Below, one piece after another: positions 27,354 through 35,615 of a stretch of DNA of 64,000 bases. How positions within the stretch are numbered: the first letter of the stretch is position 1; each line of letters starts with the position of its first letter. The DNA comes from Mesorhizobium escarrei (GTDB lineage Bacteria; Pseudomonadota; Alphaproteobacteria; Rhizobiales; Rhizobiaceae), in NCBI RefSeq assembly GCF_935825525.1, contig NZ_CAKXZT010000122.1, positions 29,057 through 93,056 on the forward strand. Direction: 5' to 3'. Below the pieces are notes generated by a model that saw only the letters and a program-made list of their open reading frames with translations, ran no database searches and was not told the origin of the DNA. Made by a program: the position numbers and the translations under genes.

Positions 27354-28247
27354 GTGTCGCGGCAAAATGTCAACGATCTGCTCGCGTTCATGGCTGTTGC
27401 TCGGGAGCGCAGCTTTACGCGCGCCGCAGCCCGGTTCGGCATATCGCAATCGGCGCTTAGCCACACTATCCGTCAGCTCGAAGCGCGCCTTGGCGTTCGC
27501 CTGCTCACACGCACGACGCGCGCGGTGGCCCCCACAGAAGCGGGAGAGAGGCTTTTGCAGCGGATTGGGCCGCACTTTGACCAGATCGAAATCGAGGTCG
27601 ATGCCCTGAACGAACTGAGAGAAAAGCCCGCTGGAACCATCCGGCTCTCAGCGCCTGACTATGCAATCAGCAGCATCCTTTGGCCCAAGCTGAAACGCTT
27701 TCTGCCGATATATCCCGACATCAAGGTCGAACTCCTGCTCGACAACGGCCTCACCGACATCGTGACGGAGCGCTTTGACGCAGGGATCCGCATGGGCGAG
27801 CAGCTTGCGAAAGACATGATCTCCGCTCGCATCGGACCGGATTTCCGCTTCGCGGTCGTCGGCGAAAAATCCTACTTTGCCGAAAATCCCGCGCCGGAGA
27901 AGCCGCTGGATCTCGTGCAGCACAATTGCATCAACTACCGTTTTCCAACGTCAGGGGCGCTTTATGTGTGGGAGTTCGAGGAGAACGGCCGCGAGATCAA
28001 GATTCGCGTCGATGGGCAGCTCGTCTTCAATAACATCTTTCATGTCCTGGACGCCGCGCTGGCCGGCCGCGGCCTCGGCTATGTTCCGGAAGAAATTGCC
28101 CTTCCTCACATCGCCAAAGGCCGGCTGGCGCGGGTCCTGGAAGGTTGGTCGCCATATTGGGATGGCTACCATCTCTATTATCCGAGCCGCCGGCAATCCT
28201 CGCCTGCTTTCGTTGCCCTGGTCGATGCGCTGCGCCATCGCGAGTAA
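27354..28247 (+). CDS. LysR family transcriptional regulator
   Basis: A 297-residue LysR protein with the DNA-binding segment SFTRAAARFGISQSALSHTIRQLEARLGVRLLTRTTR and the effector domain beginning GTIRLSAPDYAISSI. GTG start, preceded by AAGGA. The leader has two CCGGT(A/T)AT-like half-sites 16 nt apart (about 27315-27338), a possible autoregulatory site. It follows the hydrolase/cyclophilin pair on the same strand and may regulate it; this subgroup often controls oxidoreductases and hydrolases. Confidence 0.9.
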   Translation: MSRQNVNDLLAFMAVARERSFTRAAARFGISQSALSHTIRQLEARLGVRLLTRTTRAVAPTEAGERLLQRIGPHFDQIEIEVDALNELREKPAGTIRLSAPDYAISSILWPKLKRFLPIYPDIKVELLLDNGLTDIVTERFDAGIRMGEQLAKDMISARIGPDFRFAVVGEKSYFAENPAPEKPLDLVQHNCINYRFPTSGALYVWEFEENGREIKIRVDGQLVFNNIFHVLDAALAGRGLGYVPEEIALPHIAKGRLARVLEGWSPYWDGYHLYYPSRRQSSPAFVALVDALRHRE

Positions 28248-28333
28248 CTATCGCTGCCGCGGGCTCCGACGTTCTTGCCACTGACATCGTGGCTTGCAAG
28301 AGGACGTGAACGGCCGGGGCTGCAGCGTATCAG

Positions 28334-29317
28334 TCAGGGCTGCTGTATTGCCGCGAGCTTCCAGTCGCCGCCGTCCTGGCGCGTGAAGGTCCACAGTTCG
28401 GTTGTTTCCGTCGGCCGATCGGCTTCGCCGGCGACGATCTTGCCGCTGGCGCGATCGCGCATCACGTCAAGAGATTCGTAGCGCAAGGCAGCCGTCGCGT
28501 AGTCGCGATCATCTTCCCGCCAGCTCTCCGCAATATCGGCCTCCAGCAGGCTGACGTTCGACACCTCGTTCCTGATGCCGTTCTTGGCATTGTCGGCAAG
28601 TTCTTCGGACAGGTACGACACCATCTCGGGGGTCGCCAGCCGCCGCAAGCCAGCATGGTCTTCGCGCCCGAATGCTTCCTGAACTTCGGTCAACCGCTGC
28701 TGGAATGTATCGAGATCGGCCGGCGTCATCGTAATTTGATCGTTGGCTGGAGCCGTTCGGCCAAATCCAGACCCGATGCCTGGAATGGGGAAAGACGAGA
28801 AATTGTCCGCCTCGCGCGGGGCTGCCGCGTTTCGCCCAAAGCTGTCAATGCCCCGCGGAACACCGGCCATGGCAGGCGCCTGGTTGCGTGCCGATTGCGA
28901 CCGGAAAAAGCGGATGATCAGCATGATCGCGCCGCCGATCAGCAGTCCTTGCAGCAGCAGGCCCAACATGCCAGCCAAGCCGCCGAACCCCTGGCCCAAA
29001 AGGAGCCCGATCAGACCGCCGAGCAGCAGGCCGCGCATCATCGAACCGCCGAGGCCGCTGAACATCCCTGGTCGTTGGGCTGCCGGTGTCTGGCGGGCCG
29101 CATTGTTCGCTGCGCTGTTGGGTGTCATCGAGCGCTCGACCGGCGCGGCCGGCTGTGGCGCCGTCCTGGTCGGCGGGACCGACTGGAACGTGCGCGTGCC
29201 GCGGCTGCCGAAGCTGCCGCCACGCCGCGCCTCGGCGTAATCAGCCGTGACCATGGAAAAAGCCAGGAACAGTCCTGCAAACAAAACGGCAAACCGGCTC
29301 GAACGCGAAATCATCAT
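28334..29317 (-). CDS. Tim44-like domain membrane protein
   Basis: A 327-residue protein with an N-terminal signal sequence (MMISRSSRFAVLFAGLFLAF), an Arg/Gly/Ser/Pro-rich low-complexity part, a glycine-rich membrane stretch around residues 95-140 (GLLLGGLIGLLLGQGFGGLAGMLGLLL) and a C-terminal Tim44-like domain (TPADLDTFQQRLTEVQEAFGREDHAGLRRLATPEMVSYL, WTFTRQDGGDWKLAAIQ). GAGGA precedes the ATG. Bacterial Tim44-like proteins of this build are inner-membrane anchored with an unclear, possibly transport-related role. Confidence 0.85.
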   Translation of the reverse strand: MMISRSSRFAVLFAGLFLAFSMVTADYAEARRGGSFGSRGTRTFQSVPPTRTAPQPAAPVERSMTPNSAANNAARQTPAAQRPGMFSGLGGSMMRGLLLGGLIGLLLGQGFGGLAGMLGLLLQGLLIGGAIMLIIRFFRSQSARNQAPAMAGVPRGIDSFGRNAAAPREADNFSSFPIPGIGSGFGRTAPANDQITMTPADLDTFQQRLTEVQEAFGREDHAGLRRLATPEMVSYLSEELADNAKNGIRNEVSNVSLLEADIAESWREDDRDYATAALRYESLDVMRDRASGKIVAGEADRPTETTELWTFTRQDGGDWKLAAIQQP

Positions 29318-29502
29318 GGCAAATCCTCAGGCGACACTCTGGCGCTATATGGGGTGCGCCGATCGAAATATCAGTGGCCGCAACTTCCGTACCTAGCAAT
29401 TGAGGAGAATTCCAGGGCCGCCACAAATTCAGGCAAAGCAGCCGACCGTGATCCTTCTGCCACCTTGTGCGTTGTCGCCTGAGGCACACCGAGGAGAAAA
29501 CG

Positions 29503-30411
29503 GTGTTTGCAGGTTTCAGGGCCACCGGCTTGCAACTGGACGACACGACCATTTTCGCAAGGGTCGGCGGAACCGGTCCGCCGCTGCTGCTGCTTCATGG
29601 TTTTCCCGAAACGCATCTGATGTGGAGGGATACTGCCGCGGCCTTGGCGCCCCACTTTACGGTGGTCGCCGCCGATCTTCGAGGCTATGGGCAAAGCAGC
29701 TGCCCGGTCTCCTCTGCCGATCATAGCCCATACGCCAAACGCGCCATGGCCGGCGACATGGTTCAACTCATGCAGCAGCTGGGGTTTGAGCAGTTCATGG
29801 TTGCCGGACACGACCGCGGCGGGCGGGTCGCCTATCGTCTGGCACTTGATCACCCCGATGAGATCTCGAGACTCGCCGTCCTGGACGTCATCCCGACCGC
29901 CGCCGCATGGGATAGGGCGGATGCCAGACTGGCTCTCGCCTTCTGGCCCTGGAGCCTTCTTGCGCAACCGGAACCGCTGCCGGAGCGACTGATAGGCGCG
30001 GCGCCCGATGCCATCGTCGATAGTGCGATTGTGCAGTGGGGATCGCCGGCAGAAATATTCTCTGCACAGGTCAGGAACGCCTATGTCGAGGCGCTTCGCG
30101 ATCCCGTTCATGTTCATGCGATTTGCGAAGAGTATCGGGCCGCTGCCACGATCGATCGGGAACATGACGCGCTGGACCAGGCAAATGGTCGTCGCATTGA
30201 GTGTCCGCTGCTGGCACTGTGGAGTAGTGAAGGCGGCCTTGAGAAATGGTATGCCGGGGAAGGCGGACCGCTGGCTATTTGGAGGAAATGGGCCGACAGA
30301 GTTGAAGGCGGTCCTGTTACGGGCGGGCACTTCTTTCCAGAAGAGCACCCTCGCCAGACCGCAGCGGCTCTCTCAAAATTCTTCGACGATAATAGGGGGA
30401 ATGACCCTTAG
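29503..30411 (+). CDS. Alpha/beta hydrolase, haloacetate-dehalogenase-like
   Basis: A 302-residue alpha/beta hydrolase. Nucleophile D104 sits in VAGHDRGGRVAYRLALDHP, with R105 and R108 where fluoroacetate dehalogenases bind the carboxylate, and the catalytic histidine in GGHFFPEEHP. HGFPETHLMWR and DLRGYG are also typical. The halide-pocket HW pair of true dehalogenases is here P149-W150 (FWPWSLLAQP), so fluoride binding may be lost. I take GTG 29503 (GAGGAGAAAACG ahead) as the start. It could be an epoxide hydrolase or a dehalogenase with altered specificity. Confidence 0.85.
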   Translation: MFAGFRATGLQLDDTTIFARVGGTGPPLLLLHGFPETHLMWRDTAAALAPHFTVVAADLRGYGQSSCPVSSADHSPYAKRAMAGDMVQLMQQLGFEQFMVAGHDRGGRVAYRLALDHPDEISRLAVLDVIPTAAAWDRADARLALAFWPWSLLAQPEPLPERLIGAAPDAIVDSAIVQWGSPAEIFSAQVRNAYVEALRDPVHVHAICEEYRAAATIDREHDALDQANGRRIECPLLALWSSEGGLEKWYAGEGGPLAIWRKWADRVEGGPVTGGHFFPEEHPRQTAAALSKFFDDNRGNDP

Positions 30412-30475
30412 AGCAGAGTGTTGTAGAGCTTCACATGCCTCATTCGCCGGTCCGGCGTCAAATCTGCTTGATCAA

Positions 30476-30799
30476 ATGAAAGCCATCTCTACCACCACGT
30501 CCCTGATATGCAGCCTCGTGTTTGTCGGAGGTTGCGCATCGCCCTTCTATGCATCCTTTGACGCCGCGAAATACGACAGGATGAGTTGCGTCGAGCTCAA
30601 CGTGGCCATGGGCGAAGTCGCCGAGGAGCTGTCGGCGACTGCGATCACCCGGGGCAAAGTCGCGAAAACCAATATTCCGGACTGGCTATGGGGAGCCCGG
30701 CGTGTCGCCACTACCGTCACTGCCCGCCAGAGCGCGAGAATCGAGCGCTTGCGGCAACAGCAGGCTGCGATTGCAGCGGCGAGACGCAGCAAGTGCTGA
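30476..30799 (+). CDS. Small lipoprotein of unknown function
   Basis: A 107-residue protein with a lipoprotein signal: MKAISTTTSLICSLVFVGGC, with the lipidated cysteine at residue 20. The mature part is helical and ends in a basic, Gln-rich coiled region (SARIERLRQQQAAIAAARRSKC). Relatives in rhizobia are small outer-membrane-type lipoproteins with the pattern (S/T)C.ELN..... I do not know a function. The ribosome site is weak. Confidence 0.65.
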   Translation: MKAISTTTSLICSLVFVGGCASPFYASFDAAKYDRMSCVELNVAMGEVAEELSATAITRGKVAKTNIPDWLWGARRVATTVTARQSARIERLRQQQAAIAAARRSKC

Positions 30800-31186
30800 T
30801 TGCGGCGCCGGCGTGAGAGCCTGCAGCCGAAAAAGATCAACTCGCAGGGCGTGGCATCTGAAGCCGAGGCTCGACGGCTCAATGGGTTGGGCTTCGACGC
30901 CGAGCACCGCGGCGGGGCATGCTATCCTAGTGCCGCCAGCCGTTCGATGAAGCTCCCTTGCGGCTATGCCGTTCGCGGATCGCCTGCAGCCGGCGGTCGA
31001 AGTCGCCAATCGACTTCATAGCCGATTCTCGTCTCACAAGTCAGTCCCGGGACTGAGCTTTGTCGAAGCGATCCCGCGAGTCTGAGACCTTCTGCACAGG
31101 TATTTCCCGTTCATGCGGCGGATGAACTGTTGAAAGGCAGCCGGTCTTTCGTAGATTTGCCAAGTGCGAACGACAGCGAGGATGCC
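30800..31186. other. Gap with one possible micro-ORF on the minus strand
   Basis: Mostly no recognisable gene. On the minus strand 30927-31019 encodes a 30-residue basic peptide (MKSIGDFDRRLQAIRERH, then RKGASSNGWRH) that looks like the start of a helical protein. It has no good ribosome site and may be the remnant of a decayed gene. Confidence 0.3.
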
Positions 31187-32146
31187 ATGAAGAAGGAAGA
31201 GCTGGAAACGATCCTTGGCCGTGGCAGGCCCGGCTTCGATCTGGGTCCGATAGAAGATCAACTGCATGACCTGGCAAGCGAACGGCAATTTCCGGATGTC
31301 GCAATCATTCACTGCATCGCAAGGATTGAAGAATCCGCTCCCGCGCTGCGGGCGATCATCACAAGAGCGGCCGAAGGAGAGCATCTGTCGCGGGATGATG
31401 AGATGCTGCTCTTGCGAGGCATTTACATTCTGGGCGGCGCTCGCGACACTGGAACGTTCGGACCCTTGTTGCGCCTGCTGCGCCGGCCGGGACGCGAGCT
31501 CGATGACCTGCTCGGCGACGTGGTGACCGAGAGCATGGCGCGTATCGCCGCCGGCGTATTTGATGGCGACGCCGACGCTTTGTTCAGCTTTATCAGCAAC
31601 CCCTCTGTCGATGAATACGTCCGCGATGCAGTTTTGGGCGCAGCGACCTTCCTGACCTGGGAAGGCCGCATCGAGCGTAACCGAATGCGAGATTTTCTCG
31701 AGCGATTCCACACCGAGAGGCTGGCCGATGACGACGATTTCGCCTGGATCGCCTGGCTGGACGCAATCGCCCGGCTTGGCTTGCGCGATCTGGCGCCGCT
31801 TGTCTACAGCGCCTGGGACGACGGCCGCATCCCCGAAGGGGTAATCGACCGCAGTGATTTCGAAGACGATCTCCTGGCCGCCGAGCAAAGCCCGAACGAC
31901 ATCGATCGATTCGAGCGCGCCGGTCTCGGCTATATCGACGATGTGCTTGAAGCGTTGGAATGGACCAGCCACCTTGAGTATTTTGGCAAAGAAGATTTGC
32001 AATCGCCCTTGCCGGAACAAACTTGGCTCGACGAGCTGTCGAGCCTGACAGCGCCGGTCACCAACCCTTGGCGCCATGTCGGACGGAATGATCCGTGCCC
32101 CTGTGGAAGCGGCAAGAAAGCGAAGAAATGCTGTCTCGCAAACTGA
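31187..32146 (+). CDS. DUF1186 protein with C-terminal SEC-C zinc motif
   Basis: A 319-residue protein. The body is an alpha-helical repeat domain of the DUF1186 type (LLLRGIYILGGARDTGTFGPLLRLLRRP, VVTESMARIAAGVFDGD, VRDAVLGAATFLTWEGRIER), and the last 20 residues are a SEC-C zinc ligand set, GRNDPCPCGSGKKAKKCC, as found at the tail of SecA. GAGGA precedes the ATG. SEC-C tails bind SecB or ribosomes in some proteins; whether this one does is unknown. It stands alone, convergent with recQ. Confidence 0.87.
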   Translation: MKKEELETILGRGRPGFDLGPIEDQLHDLASERQFPDVAIIHCIARIEESAPALRAIITRAAEGEHLSRDDEMLLLRGIYILGGARDTGTFGPLLRLLRRPGRELDDLLGDVVTESMARIAAGVFDGDADALFSFISNPSVDEYVRDAVLGAATFLTWEGRIERNRMRDFLERFHTERLADDDDFAWIAWLDAIARLGLRDLAPLVYSAWDDGRIPEGVIDRSDFEDDLLAAEQSPNDIDRFERAGLGYIDDVLEALEWTSHLEYFGKEDLQSPLPEQTWLDELSSLTAPVTNPWRHVGRNDPCPCGSGKKAKKCCLAN

Positions 32147-32182
32147 CCTGCTAAAGCACCGCGGATTTGATCTTTGGCTGTC

Positions 32183-34021
32183 TCAGGCCGTTCCACGGGA
32201 TTGGTGCGCAGCGATTGCGCCGAGGAATATCTCGCCGAATTCCCTGAGCTTTGCGGCGCCGACGCCGTTGACTGCGGCGAAGGCGTCGAGGTCGCGCGGG
32301 CAGCGTTCGGCCATATCGATCAGCGTGCGATCGGAGAAGATGACGAAGGCCGGCACCTGGCGCTCCCGGGCGAGACGCAGCCGAACCGCCTTGAGCGTGG
32401 CCAAGAGCGCGGTATCCACGTCTTCCGTGCCCGCGGCAGCATCGGGACGAGTCTTGCCTCGTGCCGCGCGGTTCCGCACCTCTACGCGATATCGGAACGG
32501 GAGCTCGCCACGGGCCAGCTCACGGCCCTTTTCGGCGATGGCAAGGCCGCCATGGCCGCCTGAGTCCAATGTCAGAAACCCTCCCGCGACGAGTTGGCGG
32601 ATCAGCGATTGCCAGACATCCTTCTTGTGCGCCACACCGGTCCCAAAACTGGCAAGCCTGTGGTGGTTCCTGGCCAGGACCTTCTCGGTTTCATGGCCGA
32701 GCAGAACATCGACGACATGGGCGGCGCCAAAACGCTCGCCTGTTTGCGCGATGGCCGCGAGGATGATCCGTGCCTCCGCCTCGCCATCCGCACGCGGCGT
32801 CTGGTCAAGGCAGTTGTCGCAATTGCCGCAAGGCGCAGCATGCTCGCCGAAATAGCCAAGCAGGATCTGGCGACGGCACTGGGCCGTTTCGCAATAGCCG
32901 ATCAACGTATCGAGCCGGCCATGCGCGCGCCTTTTATGCTCCGCCGGCGCGTCCTCGTCGTCGATGAAAAGCCGCCGCATGCGGATATCGCCGAGACCGA
33001 AGAGCATATGTGCCTCGGCAGCCCGCCCGTCGCGGCCGGCGCGGCCGATTTCCTGATAATAGGCTTCGAGGCTGCCGGGCAGGTCGGTATGGAAGACATA
33101 GGCGACGTCAGGCTTGTCGATCCCCATGCCGAAGGCGATGGTCGCCACCATCACCACGCCGGACAAGGTCATGAATGCGTTTTGATTCGCTTCACGCGCG
33201 TCCTTGCTCATGCCGGCATGATAGGCCAGGGCGCGCACCCCGTTCTTCTCGAGGAAGGCCGCCATTTCTTCAGTCTTCTTGCGCGACAGGCAATAGATGA
33301 TGCCGCTGCGGCCGGCATGACGCTGCACGAAGCTCAGCAATTGGCGCTTGCTGTCCTGCTTGGGCTCGATGCCAAGCTTGATGTTGGGCCGGTCGAAACC
33401 CAGCACCAGGGTTTCGACGCGCCCGGCGAACAGCTGTGCGGCGATATCGGTGCGCGTCGCCTCGTCCGCTGTCGCCGTCAGCGCAATGATCGGCACTTCG
33501 GGGAAAATGTCGCGCAGCCGCGACAACTCTTCATATTCGCGCCGAAACGCCGGGCCCCACTGGGAGATGCAATGCGCCTCGTCGACGGCGATCAGCCGGA
33601 TGTCGAGCCTGGCCAGCGCCTCGAGCATCCGCGCGGTCATCAGCCGCTCCGGCGCAAGATAGAGCAGGCGCGTCTGGCCCACCGCTACGCGGCGCCAGGC
33701 GGCGACATTGGCATCGCGGTCGAGCGAGGAATTGATCGTATCGGCCGCCACGCCGGCAAGACGCAATGCGGCGACCTGGTCCTGCATCAGCGCCACCAGC
33801 GGCGAAACGACAATGGTGAGACCGCCCAGGACCAGCGCCGGGACCTGATAGCAGAGCGATTTGCCGGCGCCGGTCGGCATGACGGCCAGCACATGGCGCC
33901 CAGCCAGCAGCGCCTCCGTCACCTGGTCCTGGCCGGGACGAAAATCGTCGAAGCCGAACACGTCCTTCAGGACGCGCCGCTTGGGATCCTCCGCCGGGAC
34001 GCTCGCCGCCGCTGCCTGCAT
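32183..34021 (-). CDS. recQ: ATP-dependent DNA helicase RecQ
   Basis: A 612-residue 3'-5' helicase for recombination repair. Order of parts: Walker A MPTGAGKSLCYQ (49-60), DEAH box (VDEAHCISQWG), motif VI (QEIGRAGRDG), the RQC zinc cysteines (CRRQILLGYFGEHAAPCGNCDNC), a winged helix and the C-terminal HRDC domain (LDAFAAVNGVGAAKLREFG). Length matches E. coli RecQ (609). I used MQAAAAS as the start because an upstream frame (to 34207) would add 62 unrelated residues, but no clear ribosome site precedes either. Confidence 0.94.
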   Translation of the reverse strand: MQAAAASVPAEDPKRRVLKDVFGFDDFRPGQDQVTEALLAGRHVLAVMPTGAGKSLCYQVPALVLGGLTIVVSPLVALMQDQVAALRLAGVAADTINSSLDRDANVAAWRRVAVGQTRLLYLAPERLMTARMLEALARLDIRLIAVDEAHCISQWGPAFRREYEELSRLRDIFPEVPIIALTATADEATRTDIAAQLFAGRVETLVLGFDRPNIKLGIEPKQDSKRQLLSFVQRHAGRSGIIYCLSRKKTEEMAAFLEKNGVRALAYHAGMSKDAREANQNAFMTLSGVVMVATIAFGMGIDKPDVAYVFHTDLPGSLEAYYQEIGRAGRDGRAAEAHMLFGLGDIRMRRLFIDDEDAPAEHKRRAHGRLDTLIGYCETAQCRRQILLGYFGEHAAPCGNCDNCLDQTPRADGEAEARIILAAIAQTGERFGAAHVVDVLLGHETEKVLARNHHRLASFGTGVAHKKDVWQSLIRQLVAGGFLTLDSGGHGGLAIAEKGRELARGELPFRYRVEVRNRAARGKTRPDAAAGTEDVDTALLATLKAVRLRLARERQVPAFVIFSDRTLIDMAERCPRDLDAFAAVNGVGAAKLREFGEIFLGAIAAHQSRGTA

Positions 34022-34487
34022 CAGGGAATTACTATGATCGGCGCCGCCCAAAAAGAAAGTGGGGGAACGGCCCGAGGCAGCGGCGACGTGACCTGCCAAA
34101 GCTCCCTGGCGAATCGTCGGGTGACTGCCTGGATGGCCGATTCGAACATTCGAACGCTCCTCAAGTCCTGTCTCCGTCGGTACCGTCTGAAAAGATATCC
34201 CCCTCATTGGCGGATATGCGAGCCTGATTCCAGCCTCTATTCGATTTGGCTGTGAATATCGCGCAACGGCTCGGCCCGATTAATCCTATCTTCACCATGA
34301 TTCGGCAGGTTCAGGTCCCTGCGGTGATGTTCTGAGTACCGCGGCGCCACAAGCGCCCAGGCAACACGCCCGCGTCTCTCCGGAGGCGCGGGCTTTTCGT
34401 TTGCGGAATGTGCCGGAAGGCGAAAAACAGGCGATCCCTGCACTTCGGGTCGGACACACGCCGCAAATAACCTGCGTTCGCTCGCTC
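34022..34487. other. 466-nt gap containing an orphan plus-strand terminator
   Basis: No convincing protein gene. On the plus strand a 12-codon frame (34297-34335, MIRQVQVPAVMF) is followed by the terminator hairpin at 34368-34397. Both flanking genes run leftward, so a rightward transcript ending here would be a free-standing small RNA. Confidence 0.35.
34368..34397 (+). terminator. Rho-independent terminator without an upstream gene
   Basis: GCCCGCG pairs with CGCGGGC over a 12-nt loop and is followed by TTTT on the plus strand. The nearest plus-strand gene ends more than 2 kb upstream, across the whole of recQ. Confidence 0.55.
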
Positions 34488-34826
34488 TCAGTCGATGAAA
34501 TCGGCGCGGTGCGGCGCAAAACTGTCGACCAGGCGGCCGGCCTCGAGCGCCTTGACGCCGTGGATCAGGTTGGAAGGGACGATGAAGCTGCTTCCCGTTT
34601 CCATGGTCTCGGTCCTGCCGTCGATGGTGACCTCGAAGCGGCCTTCGGCGACATAGCTCGCCTGGACATGCGGGTGCGAATGCAGCGCACCGACACCGCC
34701 CTTGTCAAACCCGAACTCGACCATCATCAATTCGTCCGTGTGCAGCAGCACACGCCTGCGGTTGCCATCCGGGGTCGGCGTCCACGCGCCCTCGCCGGCA
34801 TGCGCAAAGATCTTCGTTCCGGTCAT
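34488..34826 (-). CDS. kdgF: Cupin, KdgF-type unsaturated-uronate lyase/cyclisation enzyme
   Basis: A 112-residue single-cupin protein. Metal ligands are in HSHPHVQASYVAEGRFEV and the later HGVKALEAG; the tail LVDSFAPHRADFID matches the ending of KdgF proteins. KdgF speeds conversion of 4,5-unsaturated galacturonate, released by pectate lyases, to the linear 5-keto-4-deoxyuronate used by KduI. It lies last in the run kduI-kduD-kdgF, 21 nt after kduD, which supports the call. The ATG follows GAGGA. Confidence 0.8.
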   Translation of the reverse strand: MTGTKIFAHAGEGAWTPTPDGNRRRVLLHTDELMMVEFGFDKGGVGALHSHPHVQASYVAEGRFEVTIDGRTETMETGSSFIVPSNLIHGVKALEAGRLVDSFAPHRADFID

Positions 34827-34847
34827 CGCCACATCCTCGTCATGGCC

Positions 34848-35615
34848 TCATCGCGCCAGCCAGCCGCCGTCCACCGGCACCACCGCGCCATGCATGTAGT
34901 TTGACGCCGGCGCCAGCAGGAAGACGGCCGCGTCGCCGATGTCTTCCGGCCCGCCCCAGCGCCCAGCCGGAATGCGCGCCAGGATCGACGCGCTGCGGTC
35001 AGGATCGGCGCGCAGCGCCTCGGTGTTGTTGGTCTCGATATAGCCGGGCGCAATGCCGTTGACGTTGATGCCTTTCGACGCCCATTCGCAGGCGAGCAAC
35101 CGGGTGATGCCGAGCACGCCATGTTTCGAGGCGGTGTAGGAGGCGACGCGGATGCCGCCCTGGAAGCTCAGCACCGAAGCGATGTTGACGATCTTCCCGC
35201 GCCGTCCGGGATCGGCAAGCGCGCGCCGGGCAAAGCTCTGGCTGAGAAAAAACACCGTCTTCAGGTTGACGTCCATGACGTCGTCCCAATCGGCCTGCGT
35301 CAAATCGACGGCGTCGGCGCGCCGGATGATCCCGGCATTGTTGACCAACCCGTCGAGCGGCCCGGTTTCGTCCAAGACGCGATCGAGCATCGCCTGGGCG
35401 GCAGCATGATCGGCAAGATCGCAGCGCACCGCCTCGAAGCGTCCGCCCGCAGCAGCGATCTTTTCCGCAGTCTCATCCATCGCCGAGCGGCCGACGCCGA
35501 CCACCGCACCACCGGCGCGCGCGATCGACAGGGCGATGCCTTGGCCAATGCCGGTGTTGGCGCCGGTAACGAGGATGCGCTTGCCGGCCAGGCTGAAAGC
35601 CGAGAGGTCGCTCAT
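34848..35615 (-). CDS. kduD: 2-deoxy-D-gluconate 3-dehydrogenase (2,5-diketo-3-deoxygluconate reductase)
   Basis: A 255-residue short-chain dehydrogenase. TGANTGIG (17-24) binds NAD, NNAG is at 92-95, and the catalytic Ser/Tyr/Lys are in IASVLSF, Y160 and K164 (SYTASKHGV). KduD turns 2,5-diketo-3-deoxygluconate into 2-keto-3-deoxygluconate. GIRVASYTASKHGVLGITR and APGYIETNNTEALRAD are characteristic of KduD. Its ATG overlaps the kduI stop (ATGA), so the two are translationally coupled. Confidence 0.92.
   Translation of the reverse strand: MSDLSAFSLAGKRILVTGANTGIGQGIALSIARAGGAVVGVGRSAMDETAEKIAAAGGRFEAVRCDLADHAAAQAMLDRVLDETGPLDGLVNNAGIIRRADAVDLTQADWDDVMDVNLKTVFFLSQSFARRALADPGRRGKIVNIASVLSFQGGIRVASYTASKHGVLGITRLLACEWASKGINVNGIAPGYIETNNTEALRADPDRSASILARIPAGRWGGPEDIGDAAVFLLAPASNYMHGAVVPVDGGWLAR

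Noticed and set aside
25113..34021. A genomic island integrated at tRNA-Ser.
   Set aside because: No integrase, transposase, mobility gene or second copy of the tRNA end was found, and recQ at the far end is a housekeeping gene. The idea is kept only as a weak lead.
34022..34207. An N-terminal extension of recQ to an ATG at 34207.
   Set aside because: The 62 extra residues are unlike any helicase N-terminus, and the internal start gives the usual length.
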